Virus record (IMG/VR): IMGVR_UViG_3300049847_000428
Location: 1-29,760 of that record
Origin: a virus
Reading direction: 5' to 3' (one strand)
DNA length: 29,760 nt
In this document: positions 1-8,928 of the stretch, one piece after another
Layout of the letters: each line of letters opens with the position of its first letter
Numbering within the stretch: position 1 is the first letter of the stretch
Notes under the pieces: generated by a model
What the model was told of the DNA's origin: nothing
Database searches by the model: none
What the model saw: only the letters and a program-made list of their open reading frames with translations
Program-made: the position numbers and the translations under genes

Positions 1-653
1 GCTTGACGATTTCCCATGTTAATTTTCTGCCTGTCTAGATTCCTGTCTCCAAGTTGTAACTTTGCAGTAGTACTATCATTGAGTAATCCAGACTGACGCT
101 TAAATTCATCATTAGTTAAACCTTGCCCGTACTTCCCGTACTCAGTTAAGCGTCTTTGTTTTTCATCAATGTTTTTAACCATCAAATCTTGTTCTAAGTT
201 ATCCTTAGATTGCTGTTGTCCAGTGATAGCATTAGCTTGCTGGGCACTAGCAGCAGCACCGTAAACCTTTCCGCGAGCTTGAGATCTAGCCAACTGACTT
301 AATCCAGTAGCGAAGTTAGAATTCATTCCCCGCATCATTTGCTCACGTTGAGCTTGATACTCTGGAGATGTGTACCCATCTAAGCCACGCTTAAGACCGG
401 CCATAACATCGTTCTGAGTGTCGTCACGGTTAGCATATTTATTCTGTAACCCCTGATAGTCTTGGGTAATAGACTCCGCGCCAGGAACGTTAGTATCAAC
501 TTCGCCCATAGCGCCCTTGGGCATCAAAAGTCCCGTCAACGCTCCCGCAGCGTTAACAGACTCATTGCCATACATCTGAGCAATAGCCCTCTGAGTTGGG
601 TCTATAAGTTTGTCTCCCTTGTTCTTGCCAGCTTTGTCTTTATTCTTTTTCAT
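1..653 (-). CDS. Glutamine-rich virion/ejection-type protein, C-terminus off the left edge
   Basis: The frame is open for 217 codons from an ATG at 653 to the window edge, so the protein is incomplete. AGGGA lies about seven bases before the ATG and supports the start. The N-terminus is strongly basic (alternating Lys, Asn and Asp), then the chain becomes rich in Gln, Ala, Gly, Asn and Met with no cysteine in the visible part. Around residues 90-150 there is a run of Ala/Gln/Arg-rich sequence that looks helical. This composition and the position next to tail genes resemble internal virion (DNA-ejection) proteins of short-tailed phages, but no family is recognised. The role is inference; the reading frame itself is well supported. 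Confidence 0.7.
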   Translation of the reverse strand, partial: MKKNKDKAGKNKGDKLIDPTQRAIAQMYGNESVNAAGALTGLLMPKGAMGEVDTNVPGAESITQDYQGLQNKYANRDDTQNDVMAGLKRGLDGYTSPEYQAQREQMMRGMNSNFATGLSQLARSQARGKVYGAAASAQQANAITGQQQSKDNLEQDLMVKNIDEKQRRLTEYGKYGQGLTNDEFKRQSGLLNDSTTAKLQLGDRNLDRQKINMGNRQ

Positions 654-698
654 ATGCTTTCCCTAAAACTATCAGAAACTAGTGTTTTAAATAAGTGC

Positions 699-1190
699 CT
701 AAACTATCTCCACAAAGCCATTAGCAGAGACTCTAGCAAGCCCCGCCGTATATGCCGCAAATCCAGGTCTAGTAAACCTAATTTGATTAGTACCAGATGA
801 AAAATACCAAAAGCCCACTTCTTGAGCAGCTCCCGCATTTTGAGACATATATCCGCTAGTTTGATAAGAAACGGTAGTTGCCGCACCTTCCGTAAGAGGA
901 GCAGTCCCAGGTATTTCAATAAAAATATTAGTCGTTAATGGAGCTGCTAAGGTTCCACTAAAGTCCACAGAGAACCAAAGAAATTTCCATATTTTCAAAA
1001 ACCTAGATCTGTAAATTAGTGGAGTAGTAATAGTCATTCCGTTCCAATTAACTTTTGGATCAAACGTTCCCCAGGAAAATACTTCCTCTGTTAGAAAAGG
1101 AACCCGCCTAAGCTGAGAGAACATAACATCAAAAGTCTTTCTCCAATCCCTAAGAGTTGCAAAATTAGGCTTATAAATTCCGGTGGTCAT
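699..1190 (-). CDS. Small virion-type protein of unknown function
   Basis: This 163-residue protein starts with ATG at 1190, in an ATGA overlap with the stop of the large tail gene upstream, which suggests coupled translation. It is rich in Thr, Gly, Phe and Trp, has no predicted membrane helix, and its pattern of short alternating hydrophobic stretches suggests a beta-sandwich. The only charged, possibly helical part is the N-terminal 30 residues. No catalytic motif is visible. Its place between the tail hub and an ejection-type protein suggests a minor structural or tail-tip component. I do not recognise the family. Confidence 0.75.
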   Translation of the reverse strand: MTTGIYKPNFATLRDWRKTFDVMFSQLRRVPFLTEEVFSWGTFDPKVNWNGMTITTPLIYRSRFLKIWKFLWFSVDFSGTLAAPLTTNIFIEIPGTAPLTEGAATTVSYQTSGYMSQNAGAAQEVGFWYFSSGTNQIRFTRPGFAAYTAGLARVSANGFVEIV

Positions 1191-4100
1191 TTTATTAAAT
1201 CCTCCTTTTCGTAGTTGGCATCAAACATCAGCTCGGTGCCAGTAAATAAAGGAGACTGTCTAATTGTATTAGTTGTTAACCTTAAAATATAGAAATGTGT
1301 TTTACAGTTTTTGAGTTTAAGATCGCGGAAGATGTCCGTTGCTAGCGTAAAGGTTAAAGTATTAGCGTTAGCGTTTATGTTGCTGCCACCAGTCCACGCA
1401 GTAGATCCAGTCGCTCCAGTCTCAACTAAAACGGTATACGGTATCCAAATGTCATTCGCGTAAGGTTGTGGCATAGACCACAAACGAAAACGAATTGGAG
1501 TTTTTAACTGCCCAGGTTCTCCCAGGTTCATTGGGTTCCATTCTAAAATGTATGAAATTGCCAAAGTGTTATCGATAAAGGAATCTCCATTACCGTTACC
1601 AGAAGGGCTATTATCTACGAATCTGGGAAGGCTTTGAAAAACCGCATAAGGATACCAGCTTGATAAGTGATAAGTAACTCCTTGAATAGTCACCCCACCA
1701 CCAGCTTGATCCATTTGCTCAGGATACAAAGTCTCGAAAGTCTTTACTCCTAAATCGTGAATATCGTTCCCCATTAGAGCCGGAGAAAAACTATCCCCTC
1801 TCATCTTAGAGTAATCAACAACAAACCCTATAGGTTGAGTTTCAGATCCTTGAGATGTGCTAATAGGAACACTAACAACATACTTCCCATGTCCATCATT
1901 AAAGGCTGTGGCGAGATTAAAATAATAATCTTGCCCGTCTAACTTTGCATTTAATTTAGAGAAGGCATTTTGATTAATATGTCCATTTTGGATAACAACT
2001 AATCCAGAGGGATTAATGCCAATTAAGCAATCTTTTACTCTTCTTAATGAAGCTTGAGAAGATACCCCATAATCACCCTCAGTAACCGTATTAACGGAAA
2101 AGGAACCACCATCGAGATCTCCTATGATATCATAATAGGAACGTTCTTTAAGAACGGCTAGCCTATCTACCGTGTCTGAAGCAATCGCGGTAATTAGCCC
2201 AGAATCAGTAGAGGGAACATTAAGAGAATTAGAAGCTAATGGAAAGTACTCAGATCCATCAGCCGTTGAAAAATCCACTTGATTAGGATTCGCGGGAGAT
2301 CTCGTTGTTACCAGCCCTCCTTGGTGGGCGCATACTAGAGAACATGGAGGTGGATAATTATGCTCTTTACCTAGAGTGGGTGGAGTCCACTGAGCATACT
2401 GAACTAAGACAGAATCATTTACGTTGTCATCAAAAACTACTGCGTAAGGAGAAGCGCCGTTAGCATCGTATCCATTAACAGGAATCTCGCAAAGTTCGTA
2501 AAACTGATTTCCACCAGCCGTTGTTCTATATACCTTTACGGTGAATCCAGCAGAAATAGGAGAGTCGGCAGGAATAGTGTATCCCGAAGCATCAGCCACC
2601 GTTATAGAACTAATAGTCGGGCTAACTCCAGCTAACTGAGCGCAATAATTAGTGCAAGTGGTTTTATGTAAAGCGCCTAGACCAACAGCACCAAGTCCTG
2701 TAAGCCAGAGTCCTGTGTTAACACCACCGCCGCCAGTCTTTTGTGTTACGTTATCCAATAAACAAATAGGATCCCCAGGTTGTAAGAATGCTGTTAACCC
2801 TGGAGCACCAGTATTGTCATCAACATAAAAAAAGGTCGAAGAAGTAGCGGGGGCTTCCGCTGTGTTTTTAAAACAACTTCTCCCCCAATGACCGTAACCA
2901 CCACCATAAGCCGTGTTAGATTGTAGCGTGGTTGTTTTTGTTGTGGGAAGTCTTTCTACAAAACTTATTTCTACATGCACATAATTAGCCGCACAAGTAA
3001 TGCTTGTTCCGAATGTTGGAAAAGCAGATGTAAAATTAAGCCTAGAATAGTCTCCTTCGATAATATTCCCTTGCGCGTCATATTGAATAAACGTAGCTTG
3101 ATACTTGTAAGTTCCCGTTAGAACTCCAGCAGCAGGCGCTCCAAGAAGCATTCCAGGCGCGGGAAGCCCAGCCCTCTTTGCATGAACACCATCAATTTTA
3201 ATAAGATTATTAGCAAAGGTATCAACGCCATCCGAGGCTGTTCCACTAGCTGCTACAAATAAACAATCATCCTGACTCACCGCTACCGGAGGTTGGTGAA
3301 ATGAGGTCTTAGCGGTTGTTGCGTTAGCAGTTCCTTTTGTGGTTATAAAAAGTTTTAATGCAGAATCAAAAAGATGCCCGAAATCTTTATCCCCTTCAGG
3401 AATCAGTCTGAAGTAAGGAAAGTTTAAGGTAAAAGGCGTTGTGGATGCGGTTTGAGAAATGCCAACGGGAAAACCCGCCGCGATTTGTCCCATGTAACCT
3501 AAGATGTCACCATCATTTAGAGTCACTATCTGTCCAACATAAACTATAGTAGTAGCAGTGGTACTAATAACAAAACCACCAACTAGAGTAGGATTTCCAT
3601 AAACAGAGCTACTTAATCCCCCCGTGTTTGCTAACTGAGCAGCGGGAAACGTTATTATATCTCCAGCCTTAAAGGTGTGTGGAGTATTAGCAACAGTAAC
3701 CGTGTACCTAGTCCCGTAAGTAGTAGTGGCTCCGGCAGCAGTTGTTTGCGCTCCGTTTACAATTGCAAAAGGTGGACAAGGACCGCGAGTACCCCTATTA
3801 ATTGCTAAATCAGCAGTTGCGTCGATAGAACCTAATAGAGAATATATAGTTGTAGACGTAGATGTTAATCCGTCATTTAAATCCACATCTAATATCTGAG
3901 CGCCGTTTTTCTTTATGTAGAAATGGTGGGTAGTTCCACTTACCGCCTTATACCAGGAGTAAGAGCCACCAGTATTGGTAATAGAGAATGGATAAGAATC
4001 TAATACCCAAGCTTGCTGATTAATTCCAACAACCTTTGATATGCTAGCGCCGTCAGCCACAGTTTTTGTAGTTGATAAGTCCCCCGTTTGGTTTGGGTAA

Positions 4101-4354
4101 ACGCCAGCAGCAACTTGATACTTAATATCGTACTGGTCTTGGGTTCTGGTGTAGTTGTATGGGAATATTCCCATAAACCCATATTTCCCAGCGAAATCAC
4201 ACCCAACCCTTCCCCTTATAGAATCACTAATCGATCTTTCTAAGTTTACTGCTCTAGCAAATCCAACTTCCTCGTCAGGAGAAAGCAAAGTAGATTCAGC
4301 ATCTACGCCCTTATAGTCGTAGCCAAAGGTTTGTTTAAAGACACGCTTGGCCAT
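1187..4354 (-). CDS. Large tail structural protein, probable tail hub/nozzle
   Basis: This 1055-residue protein is the longest in the window. It is dominated by Gly, Thr, Ser, Ala and Asn with many short beta-type segments and no catalytic motif. The stretch around residues 640-820 (RLAVLKERSYYDI, then a run ending SGLVVIQNGHI) resembles the beta-propeller portion of podovirus tail-tube hub proteins such as P22 gp10 and T7 gp12. The gene lies directly downstream of the adaptor-like gene (3-bp gap), the arrangement expected for adaptor followed by nozzle. It is longer than those two models, so extra domains are likely. Assignment as nozzle is inference from context and general resemblance; a virion structural role is much more secure. 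Confidence 0.7.
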   Translation of the reverse strand: MAKRVFKQTFGYDYKGVDAESTLLSPDEEVGFARAVNLERSISDSIRGRVGCDFAGKYGFMGIFPYNYTRTQDQYDIKYQVAAGVYPNQTGDLSTTKTVADGASISKVVGINQQAWVLDSYPFSITNTGGSYSWYKAVSGTTHHFYIKKNGAQILDVDLNDGLTSTSTTIYSLLGSIDATADLAINRGTRGPCPPFAIVNGAQTTAAGATTTYGTRYTVTVANTPHTFKAGDIITFPAAQLANTGGLSSSVYGNPTLVGGFVISTTATTIVYVGQIVTLNDGDILGYMGQIAAGFPVGISQTASTTPFTLNFPYFRLIPEGDKDFGHLFDSALKLFITTKGTANATTAKTSFHQPPVAVSQDDCLFVAASGTASDGVDTFANNLIKIDGVHAKRAGLPAPGMLLGAPAAGVLTGTYKYQATFIQYDAQGNIIEGDYSRLNFTSAFPTFGTSITCAANYVHVEISFVERLPTTKTTTLQSNTAYGGGYGHWGRSCFKNTAEAPATSSTFFYVDDNTGAPGLTAFLQPGDPICLLDNVTQKTGGGGVNTGLWLTGLGAVGLGALHKTTCTNYCAQLAGVSPTISSITVADASGYTIPADSPISAGFTVKVYRTTAGGNQFYELCEIPVNGYDANGASPYAVVFDDNVNDSVLVQYAQWTPPTLGKEHNYPPPCSLVCAHQGGLVTTRSPANPNQVDFSTADGSEYFPLASNSLNVPSTDSGLITAIASDTVDRLAVLKERSYYDIIGDLDGGSFSVNTVTEGDYGVSSQASLRRVKDCLIGINPSGLVVIQNGHINQNAFSKLNAKLDGQDYYFNLATAFNDGHGKYVVSVPISTSQGSETQPIGFVVDYSKMRGDSFSPALMGNDIHDLGVKTFETLYPEQMDQAGGGVTIQGVTYHLSSWYPYAVFQSLPRFVDNSPSGNGNGDSFIDNTLAISYILEWNPMNLGEPGQLKTPIRFRLWSMPQPYANDIWIPYTVLVETGATGSTAWTGGSNINANANTLTFTLATDIFRDLKLKNCKTHFYILRLTTNTIRQSPLFTGTELMFDANYEKEDLIK

Positions 4355-4357
4355 AGG

Positions 4358-5332
4358 TTAAAACCACTCATACCTATCCGCTTGAGGAATATACTGAACT
4401 TCGCTCGTTTGAGATTTCAGTGCTTCAATAATATCTTGCTCAATTAAAGCTAAACTATCGCTCTGAGAACTTACATCACTAGATGAGTCCTTCTTAAATA
4501 CTTCGTTCGCAGCATAATGAATTAAATATCTTTCACAATTATCTGGTAGCTGAGAGAAGCATGTTGTGTACTTATTAAACGTACATAAATCACCGTTAAC
4601 TCCAACAGCAGCAGCGATAGGAACAGAATCGTTTGCAGTAAAGACATAAGGGCTTGGGTTTGGCGCTATTACATTAGTCACGGTGCTGTATGTATTTATC
4701 AAAATATTCATACACCTTCTAGTTCCCGCTAAAGGATCGGTAATGCAAAAATATTGCATACTACTCCAGCCGGGAGTTGTAGTTTCATAAGTATCAGCAG
4801 GAGTTCCAAGTACAGTTACGCTTGTGAACTGAGTAGCGGTTCCTCCGGTTACTGTTGAAATGATACCGCGAGGAATATCAAGATCATCAAGCTCACGCTC
4901 ATAAGTGACGCGAATAGTACCGCTAGTAGTCGATGGAGTTGGTTGTAAAAGAATTTGCCCGCCACGTTTAATATACCCCCAAGGATAAGTACTTGAATTA
5001 GTGTCTCGATTAATAAAATTTAATTTCTCTAATCGCACGTAATCTGCGACAGCTCCCGTATAGGAAAACTCAACATTCTCAATCTGCTTATTTAACAGAA
5101 TTCTGTCTGGAACGGTATAGGCTTCCTGACCTGACACAACAGAGATAATTTGCTGAGTAACAAAAATTTTAGCTATGTTTTTCTGAGCGCATAGTTTGTT
5201 TTGTAGTCTGTCTTGAGCATCGTTTAAATACTGGAGTATCTCTTCATCTGAAATCGAGTAAGTACCATCAGCATTCGCAGAGTTGCGCGAAATTGCACGG
5301 GCCTGAGTAATAAGAACGTCGACACGTTTCAT
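4358..5332 (-). CDS. Probable head-to-tail adaptor protein
   Basis: A 324-residue protein whose first 45 residues carry a segment like those of phage connector proteins (ISDEEILQYLNDAQDRLQNK). Its C-terminus has a second helical, acidic stretch (residues about 265-310) with beta-type sequence between. P22 gp4 and T7 gp11 adaptors bind the underside of the portal ring and have this helix-rich plan with a beta insertion; this protein is longer than either. The start ATG at 5332 overlaps the previous stop (ATGA). Lying upstream of the large tail gene fits an adaptor. Family membership is inferred from the N-terminal pattern and gene order. Confidence 0.65.
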   Translation of the reverse strand: MKRVDVLITQARAISRNSANADGTYSISDEEILQYLNDAQDRLQNKLCAQKNIAKIFVTQQIISVVSGQEAYTVPDRILLNKQIENVEFSYTGAVADYVRLEKLNFINRDTNSSTYPWGYIKRGGQILLQPTPSTTSGTIRVTYERELDDLDIPRGIISTVTGGTATQFTSVTVLGTPADTYETTTPGWSSMQYFCITDPLAGTRRCMNILINTYSTVTNVIAPNPSPYVFTANDSVPIAAAVGVNGDLCTFNKYTTCFSQLPDNCERYLIHYAANEVFKKDSSSDVSSQSDSLALIEQDIIEALKSQTSEVQYIPQADRYEWF

Positions 5333-5613
5333 TTAAACTTAGAAGCTAAAACAGATCCCATTAAAGCAAGTGAACTATCTTTCTTTTTCTTTTTCTCCTG
5401 TTCCCCGTCTGTAGCATCCTCTTTAGCATCAAGTTTTGTGCCCTCATCAGCATCAGCCATGCTATCAGGCACAAAAGGGGTCATCTCATCCTGACCACCA
5501 TTGTTAATATCTTCCTCTTGTTTAGGAATCTTAGGATTCTCCCCTTCGGAAGTATCACCAATACATTCTATAATTTGCTGAGAAAGTGCTTTTAGTTTTG
5601 CATAATCAATCAT
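5329..5613 (-). CDS. Small acidic protein with lysine-rich tail, unknown
   Basis: A 94-residue protein. The middle (residues 20-75) is rich in Asp, Glu, Asn and Gly and looks disordered; it is followed by a tight block of lysines (KKKKKD) and a short hydrophobic C-terminal segment. Both ends overlap neighbours by ATGA, so it belongs to the tail/ejection operon. A small, disordered, charged protein here could be a chaperone or assembly factor for the ejection proteins, but nothing in the sequence shows this. The family is not recognised. Confidence 0.65.
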   Translation of the reverse strand: MIDYAKLKALSQQIIECIGDTSEGENPKIPKQEEDINNGGQDEMTPFVPDSMADADEGTKLDAKEDATDGEQEKKKKKDSSLALMGSVLASKFK

Positions 5614-6527
5614 AGGTATGGGTTCCTTATAAATGCATCAGGATTCGCTGCGTAATCTGGTGCCACTGAAAATTCTGGTTGCAACTCAGGCAGAAGTTGA
5701 ACTAGTGCCGCTTTCTTTCGAGCTTTCTTTTGCTCACCTACATTCCTTCTAGGCTGGGAAGAATTGCCGCCTTGAGAAGAGTCTATAAGAGATGAGAGTG
5801 AGGCACTGGGTGAAATATCAATTCCACCATTATGTTCTCTAACTAATTGCTGTTTTAAAGCTTCGTTCGCAACAGCTTCTTGCTTTGTAGGATCTAGTTT
5901 AGAGTACCCAGGCAAAGAATAAAGAGATGCTGAGTTGATAATATCTTTTCCAACTAAATCAGCTTCGTTTCTCGATTGCTGAAAAGTTTGATTATTCTCC
6001 CATTCCTTAACCCCAGAATTAGGAACATTAACTCCTTGCTCTGCTAATTTTCCGCGAGCTTTTTCTTCTAGGTGGGATTCGCCACGACCTAAAACCTTAT
6101 TAGCCAAAAGAGATCCACCGCCAGTAAGGGCAAAAAGAGATGCCGCTTGAGGCATGGAAATCTTTTCATCTTTTAGAATTTTGCCAGCACCTTCAAGCTG
6201 TTGTTTGCCAGTGTATCCACCAGCGGCAATTCCACCTAAACCGACTCCACCTAATGCGCCTTGACCAGCAGTTCCAACAGCAGCATCAGCTCCAGCATTC
6301 CAAGCCGCATTTTGTGCTTCTGTTTGAGCTAAGCCGGAGAGCGAAGCTCCAGCATCAGGCATTAAAGACTCAGCACCTTTAAGTGCCGCACCACCTTGTA
6401 AAAGACTAGCGAGAGAAGCTTTAGGAGACTCTTTTTGAGCCATAGCAGTTCCTAGCCGATCTCTTTCTTCGGGAGACATTCTAGCCCAATCTTCTGCGCT
6501 TATGGTAACATCTCCAGCAGCACTCAC
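5610..6527 (-). CDS. Ala/Gly-rich ejection-type virion protein
   Basis: A 305-residue protein starting at GTG (6527-6525), preceded by AGGA and overlapping the previous stop as GTGA. An acidic N-terminus (SPEERDRLG) leads into an Ala/Gly-rich region, residues about 40-110, with glycine-zipper-like spacing (GQGALGGVGLGGIAAGGYTG). A second weakly hydrophobic Ala/Gly stretch follows near residues 125-145, and the C-terminal half is polar. Glycine-zipper segments are common in phage proteins that insert into the host envelope during DNA ejection. With the next gene, also carrying a hydrophobic segment, it may form an ejection channel. This is inference from composition and location. Confidence 0.65.
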   Translation of the reverse strand: MSAAGDVTISAEDWARMSPEERDRLGTAMAQKESPKASLASLLQGGAALKGAESLMPDAGASLSGLAQTEAQNAAWNAGADAAVGTAGQGALGGVGLGGIAAGGYTGKQQLEGAGKILKDEKISMPQAASLFALTGGGSLLANKVLGRGESHLEEKARGKLAEQGVNVPNSGVKEWENNQTFQQSRNEADLVGKDIINSASLYSLPGYSKLDPTKQEAVANEALKQQLVREHNGGIDISPSASLSSLIDSSQGGNSSQPRRNVGEQKKARKKAALVQLLPELQPEFSVAPDYAANPDAFIRNPYL

Positions 6528-6940
6528 ATCTTTCCTAATCTAGCTAAAATCGGTTCAATAGCATTGTTCGCAGTTTGGTTCGCTCCTTGCATAATAGCCT
6601 GTCCACCTTGAGCTTGAAGCTTCGCCATGCTGTCATATAATTGAGCGAGGTTGTTCATTTTGGCAAGCTTTAAGGCCAAACCAGATCCACCACCACCGCC
6701 ACCACCTTTAGCTTTGGCAGCTTCAATCTCTGCCATTCTTTGTCTAGCAGCTTCTTCCGCCATAGACTTGGCACCTTTTTGTTGAAAGTAAATTCCTGCA
6801 AGTCCTAATCCACCCTGTAAGAGTGGTCCCCAAAGTCCAGTTGTAGAAGAAGAGTCTTTCGATGGTACAACGCCACCGCCAATTCCCAGAACGGAACCAA
6901 GGGAGTCTGTGATGGAATTAAGTGACCAGTCTCCAGCCAT
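6524..6940 (-). CDS. Small ejection-type protein with hydrophobic segment and polyglycine run
   Basis: A 138-residue protein starting at ATG 6940. Residues about 12-25 and 33-52 are Gly-rich and hydrophobic (LWGPLLQGGLGLAGIYF) and could cross or insert in a membrane. Residues 60-80 are an Ala/Glu/Arg helix, followed by seven consecutive glycines encoded by a CCACCACC-type tract near 6689-6711. The C-terminal half is an Ala/Gln/Met helix. The layout resembles small DNA-ejection proteins of podoviruses. The polyglycine linker is unusual and the repeat tract may vary in length between strains. The function is inferred. Confidence 0.65.
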   Translation of the reverse strand: MAGDWSLNSITDSLGSVLGIGGGVVPSKDSSSTTGLWGPLLQGGLGLAGIYFQQKGAKSMAEEAARQRMAEIEAAKAKGGGGGGGSGLALKLAKMNNLAQLYDSMAKLQAQGGQAIMQGANQTANNAIEPILARLGKM

Positions 6941-6941
6941 A

Positions 6942-7259
6942 TTAATTTAACCGTATAACCCCACAAGAAACATATCCTAATGTGTAAGTTCCATCTGTAC
7001 CTTGTTTTACTGAAATCGTACCAGACTCTCCCCCAGCCGCACCGAGATTAAGATTATAATTAGAGTTTGTTGGTATCGACACATGATCGGTAACGCCACC
7101 ATCAAGGGAAATTACACAATCTCCATCAAGCGCATTAAATATTACAATATTAACAACTCGGCCTTCTACACAAGATAGCAGAGTAGAATATCCAGCCGCC
7201 ACAGAGCCAAAGGCTATAGTTGCTCCCGCTTTATTTACTAAACGTCTATTCGCAGTCAT
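6942..7259 (-). CDS. Small beta-sandwich virion protein, paralogue of the 21587-21898 product
   Basis: A 105-residue, Gly/Val/Asn-rich protein with alternating hydrophobic residues and no catalytic motif. Its central part (GYSTLLS, about ten residues, then VIFNALDGDCVISL) matches the 103-residue protein encoded at 21587-21898 (SYQTLLS, about ten residues, then AIFNTCDNPITL), and both end in a beta strand closing with Arg. They are probably paralogues sharing a small jelly-roll or Ig-like fold, as in capsid decoration or fibre-base proteins. The start ATG at 7259 follows the stop of the upstream gene by two bases. The exact role is unknown. Confidence 0.7.
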   Translation of the reverse strand: MTANRRLVNKAGATIAFGSVAAGYSTLLSCVEGRVVNIVIFNALDGDCVISLDGGVTDHVSIPTNSNYNLNLGAAGGESGTISVKQGTDGTYTLGYVSCGVIRLN

Positions 7260-7261
7260 GT

Positions 7262-8281
7262 TTAATACTCCGAAATATCATCTGTACCAATTACAAAAAC
7301 ATGCGTCACTCCGTTAGTATCTGTTGCCGCACCACCGGAAGCCCTAGTTTGCAATCTTATTACGTTAGCAGCGTAACTATGAACCTGAGCGCGCTGCGTA
7401 GTTGTCGTTATGAAAATAGCAGGTTCTCTTTTAAACGGCTCCGCTACTGTAATAGAAAAATCACCCGCGCCGTTATCGGTTAGAGTAGTGAAATCAGTCC
7501 CTCCAGTAGATCCACCAATAGTAAGAGTCGGAGTTCCACCAGTGTTTGTTATTTCACAAGCGATAATTCTCGGAAGTCTTTGAGAGTTTTGCAAGGGCAT
7601 TCTCCCCCTACCAGCATCAGATCTAGCGTCTGAACCAATAGCGCAAATATAAAAATCAGCATCGGTTGCGGTTCCGGTTTGTGGAGCAAGCAAAACAGTA
7701 CAGCCCGCCGCAGTCTTGGAAGTAATTCTTGCCGTTGTTGCTGCCGCAGTTGCTATTCCCGTAACCATAACAACAGGAGTAAATGCAAATGCTTTTTTAA
7801 AAGTTACCGTGTAAGTTCCAGCCGCAGTTCTAGTAGCGGAAAAATCCCTTATTCCTATCGCCGTTGCTCCAGTGGTTCCTGTAATCTTCCCCCAAATTAT
7901 TCTTGGAGCATTAAGAGTTGCTGCAACTCTCTGTTTTTTGCAGAGAGATAAATCTGAAGAGTCCCAACCAAAGCAGAAACCCTCGGCAGTTCCTTCCGCA
8001 GCGGCTCCTGCGTTGTCTAAAATGGAATAAAGAAAATTATCATTTTCCCCAGCAGTGGTGTTGTAAACAGCATAACCCCCATTAGTAGTCCCTTGAGAAA
8101 GTAGGATTAGTCCATTTCTGTAAAATCCATGACGATGAACTAGAGCACCAGCGCCAGTTCCAGTTCTAGTTACGGTGTAATCTCCGTAGCCAATATTCAT
8201 TGTGGCAGTAGATGCGGTAGTCGTTAACTGAAAAGGAACTATTCTAGGCTTAACGTGTTTATTGACAATTTCTCGTAGCAT
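7262..8281 (-). CDS. Thr/Gly-rich virion structural protein
   Basis: I place the start at ATG 8281 because GGAGG lies eight bases upstream. The frame stays open twelve codons further to 8317, but that extension is rich in Phe and Trp and has no ribosome site. The resulting 339-residue protein is beta-rich with many Thr, Ala and Gly. Two similar segments (around residues 130-220 and 230-339) each contain a T-G-x-TYTVTF- or GDFSITVAEPF-like strand followed by a P-x-V/I-F/M-V/I-T strand, suggesting an internal duplication. It is the first gene after the terminator at 8317-8349 and leads the tail/ejection group. It is probably a capsid- or tail-associated decoration or fibre protein. Confidence 0.7.
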   Translation of the reverse strand: MLREIVNKHVKPRIVPFQLTTTASTATMNIGYGDYTVTRTGTGAGALVHRHGFYRNGLILLSQGTTNGGYAVYNTTAGENDNFLYSILDNAGAAAEGTAEGFCFGWDSSDLSLCKKQRVAATLNAPRIIWGKITGTTGATAIGIRDFSATRTAAGTYTVTFKKAFAFTPVVMVTGIATAAATTARITSKTAAGCTVLLAPQTGTATDADFYICAIGSDARSDAGRGRMPLQNSQRLPRIIACEITNTGGTPTLTIGGSTGGTDFTTLTDNGAGDFSITVAEPFKREPAIFITTTTQRAQVHSYAANVIRLQTRASGGAATDTNGVTHVFVIGTDDISEY

Positions 8282-8316
8282 TTGATCACACCTCCAAATA
8301 AATGGGTAAAAGAACA

Positions 8317-8349
8317 AGGCTAAGGAGAAGTGTGAATTCTCCTTAGCCT
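8317..8349 (-). terminator. Strong rho-independent terminator after the head genes
   Basis: A perfect 13-bp stem (8317-8329 with 8337-8349, arm AGGCTAAGGAGAA) with a 7-base loop. Read leftward it is followed by TTGTTCTTTT, a good U-tract. It lies just past the stop of the capsid-proximal gene at 8357, so it should end or reduce transcription of the head module before the tail/ejection genes. In the rightward direction the stem is followed only by a short ATTTT. Confidence 0.8.
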
Positions 8350-8356
8350 ATTTTAA

Positions 8357-8899
8357 CTAAATAATCCTACGCCATACAAAAGGTACGTTTGTAGTTGCCG
8401 TTCCGCCAAACTGCGCGAAAGCTTGCAATACACAAGGACCAGTTGAAGCAAAGGTTGTTGCCTGAGCAACAGCACATGCAGCAGTAGTGGTTCCACCAAC
8501 ACCAGTAGTAGTTAGGAGCGAAAGAATCGATCCTGTAGTTCCTACGGGTACAATGGTTAACGTTTGCCCATGGTATGCCGCCTGTTGAATTGCATAGTTG
8601 CTACCAGTGGTAGACACGCTAAGCAAAATAACAGCAGCATTATCATGTGTAATGGTTCCGCTAGTTGCCGCGAACGATTGAAAATCAGTCGTTGCTTGGC
8701 CTCTAGGGGAGGGAACGTTTACATACGCTCCACCATTAGTTGAATTAGTTCCAGCTATAATACCGTTGTAACTTCCAAACTGATACCCACCTGGGAATTG
8801 GTTTGAAGCAACGGTACTAGCTGTTCCTGTAGTTCCTATTACGGGCTGTGCAGCTAGCTGCATCAGTCCTGCGATATCATGGATCCTATCAAGCGACAT
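8357..8899 (-). CDS. Probable capsid-associated (decoration or fibre) protein
   Basis: The start is placed at ATG 8899, which has AGGAG eight bases upstream. The frame extends further to 9013, but that part overlaps the major capsid gene and has no ribosome site. The resulting 180-residue protein has a short helical N-terminus and is then almost entirely Gly, Thr, Ser and Ala with regular beta-type alternation, ending in FVWRRII. It lies 29 bp after the major capsid gene and before a strong terminator, a common place for head decoration proteins. No enzyme motif is visible. The role is inferred from position and composition. Confidence 0.7.
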   Translation of the reverse strand: MSLDRIHDIAGLMQLAAQPVIGTTGTASTVASNQFPGGYQFGSYNGIIAGTNSTNGGAYVNVPSPRGQATTDFQSFAATSGTITHDNAAVILLSVSTTGSNYAIQQAAYHGQTLTIVPVGTTGSILSLLTTTGVGGTTTAACAVAQATTFASTGPCVLQAFAQFGGTATTNVPFVWRRII

Positions 8900-8928
8900 A
8901 TACGTTTCTCCTAAAAAATTTAATAAGC

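Noticed and set aside
462-800. Rightward 112-residue open frame
   Set aside because: It lies opposite the ends of two better supported leftward genes and has a low-complexity, Arg/Ser-rich translation with no ribosome site.
8282-8317. N-terminal extension of the 339-residue virion gene to 8317
   Set aside because: The extension has no Shine-Dalgarno sequence, abuts the terminator stem and contains the GGAGG that serves the ATG at 8281.
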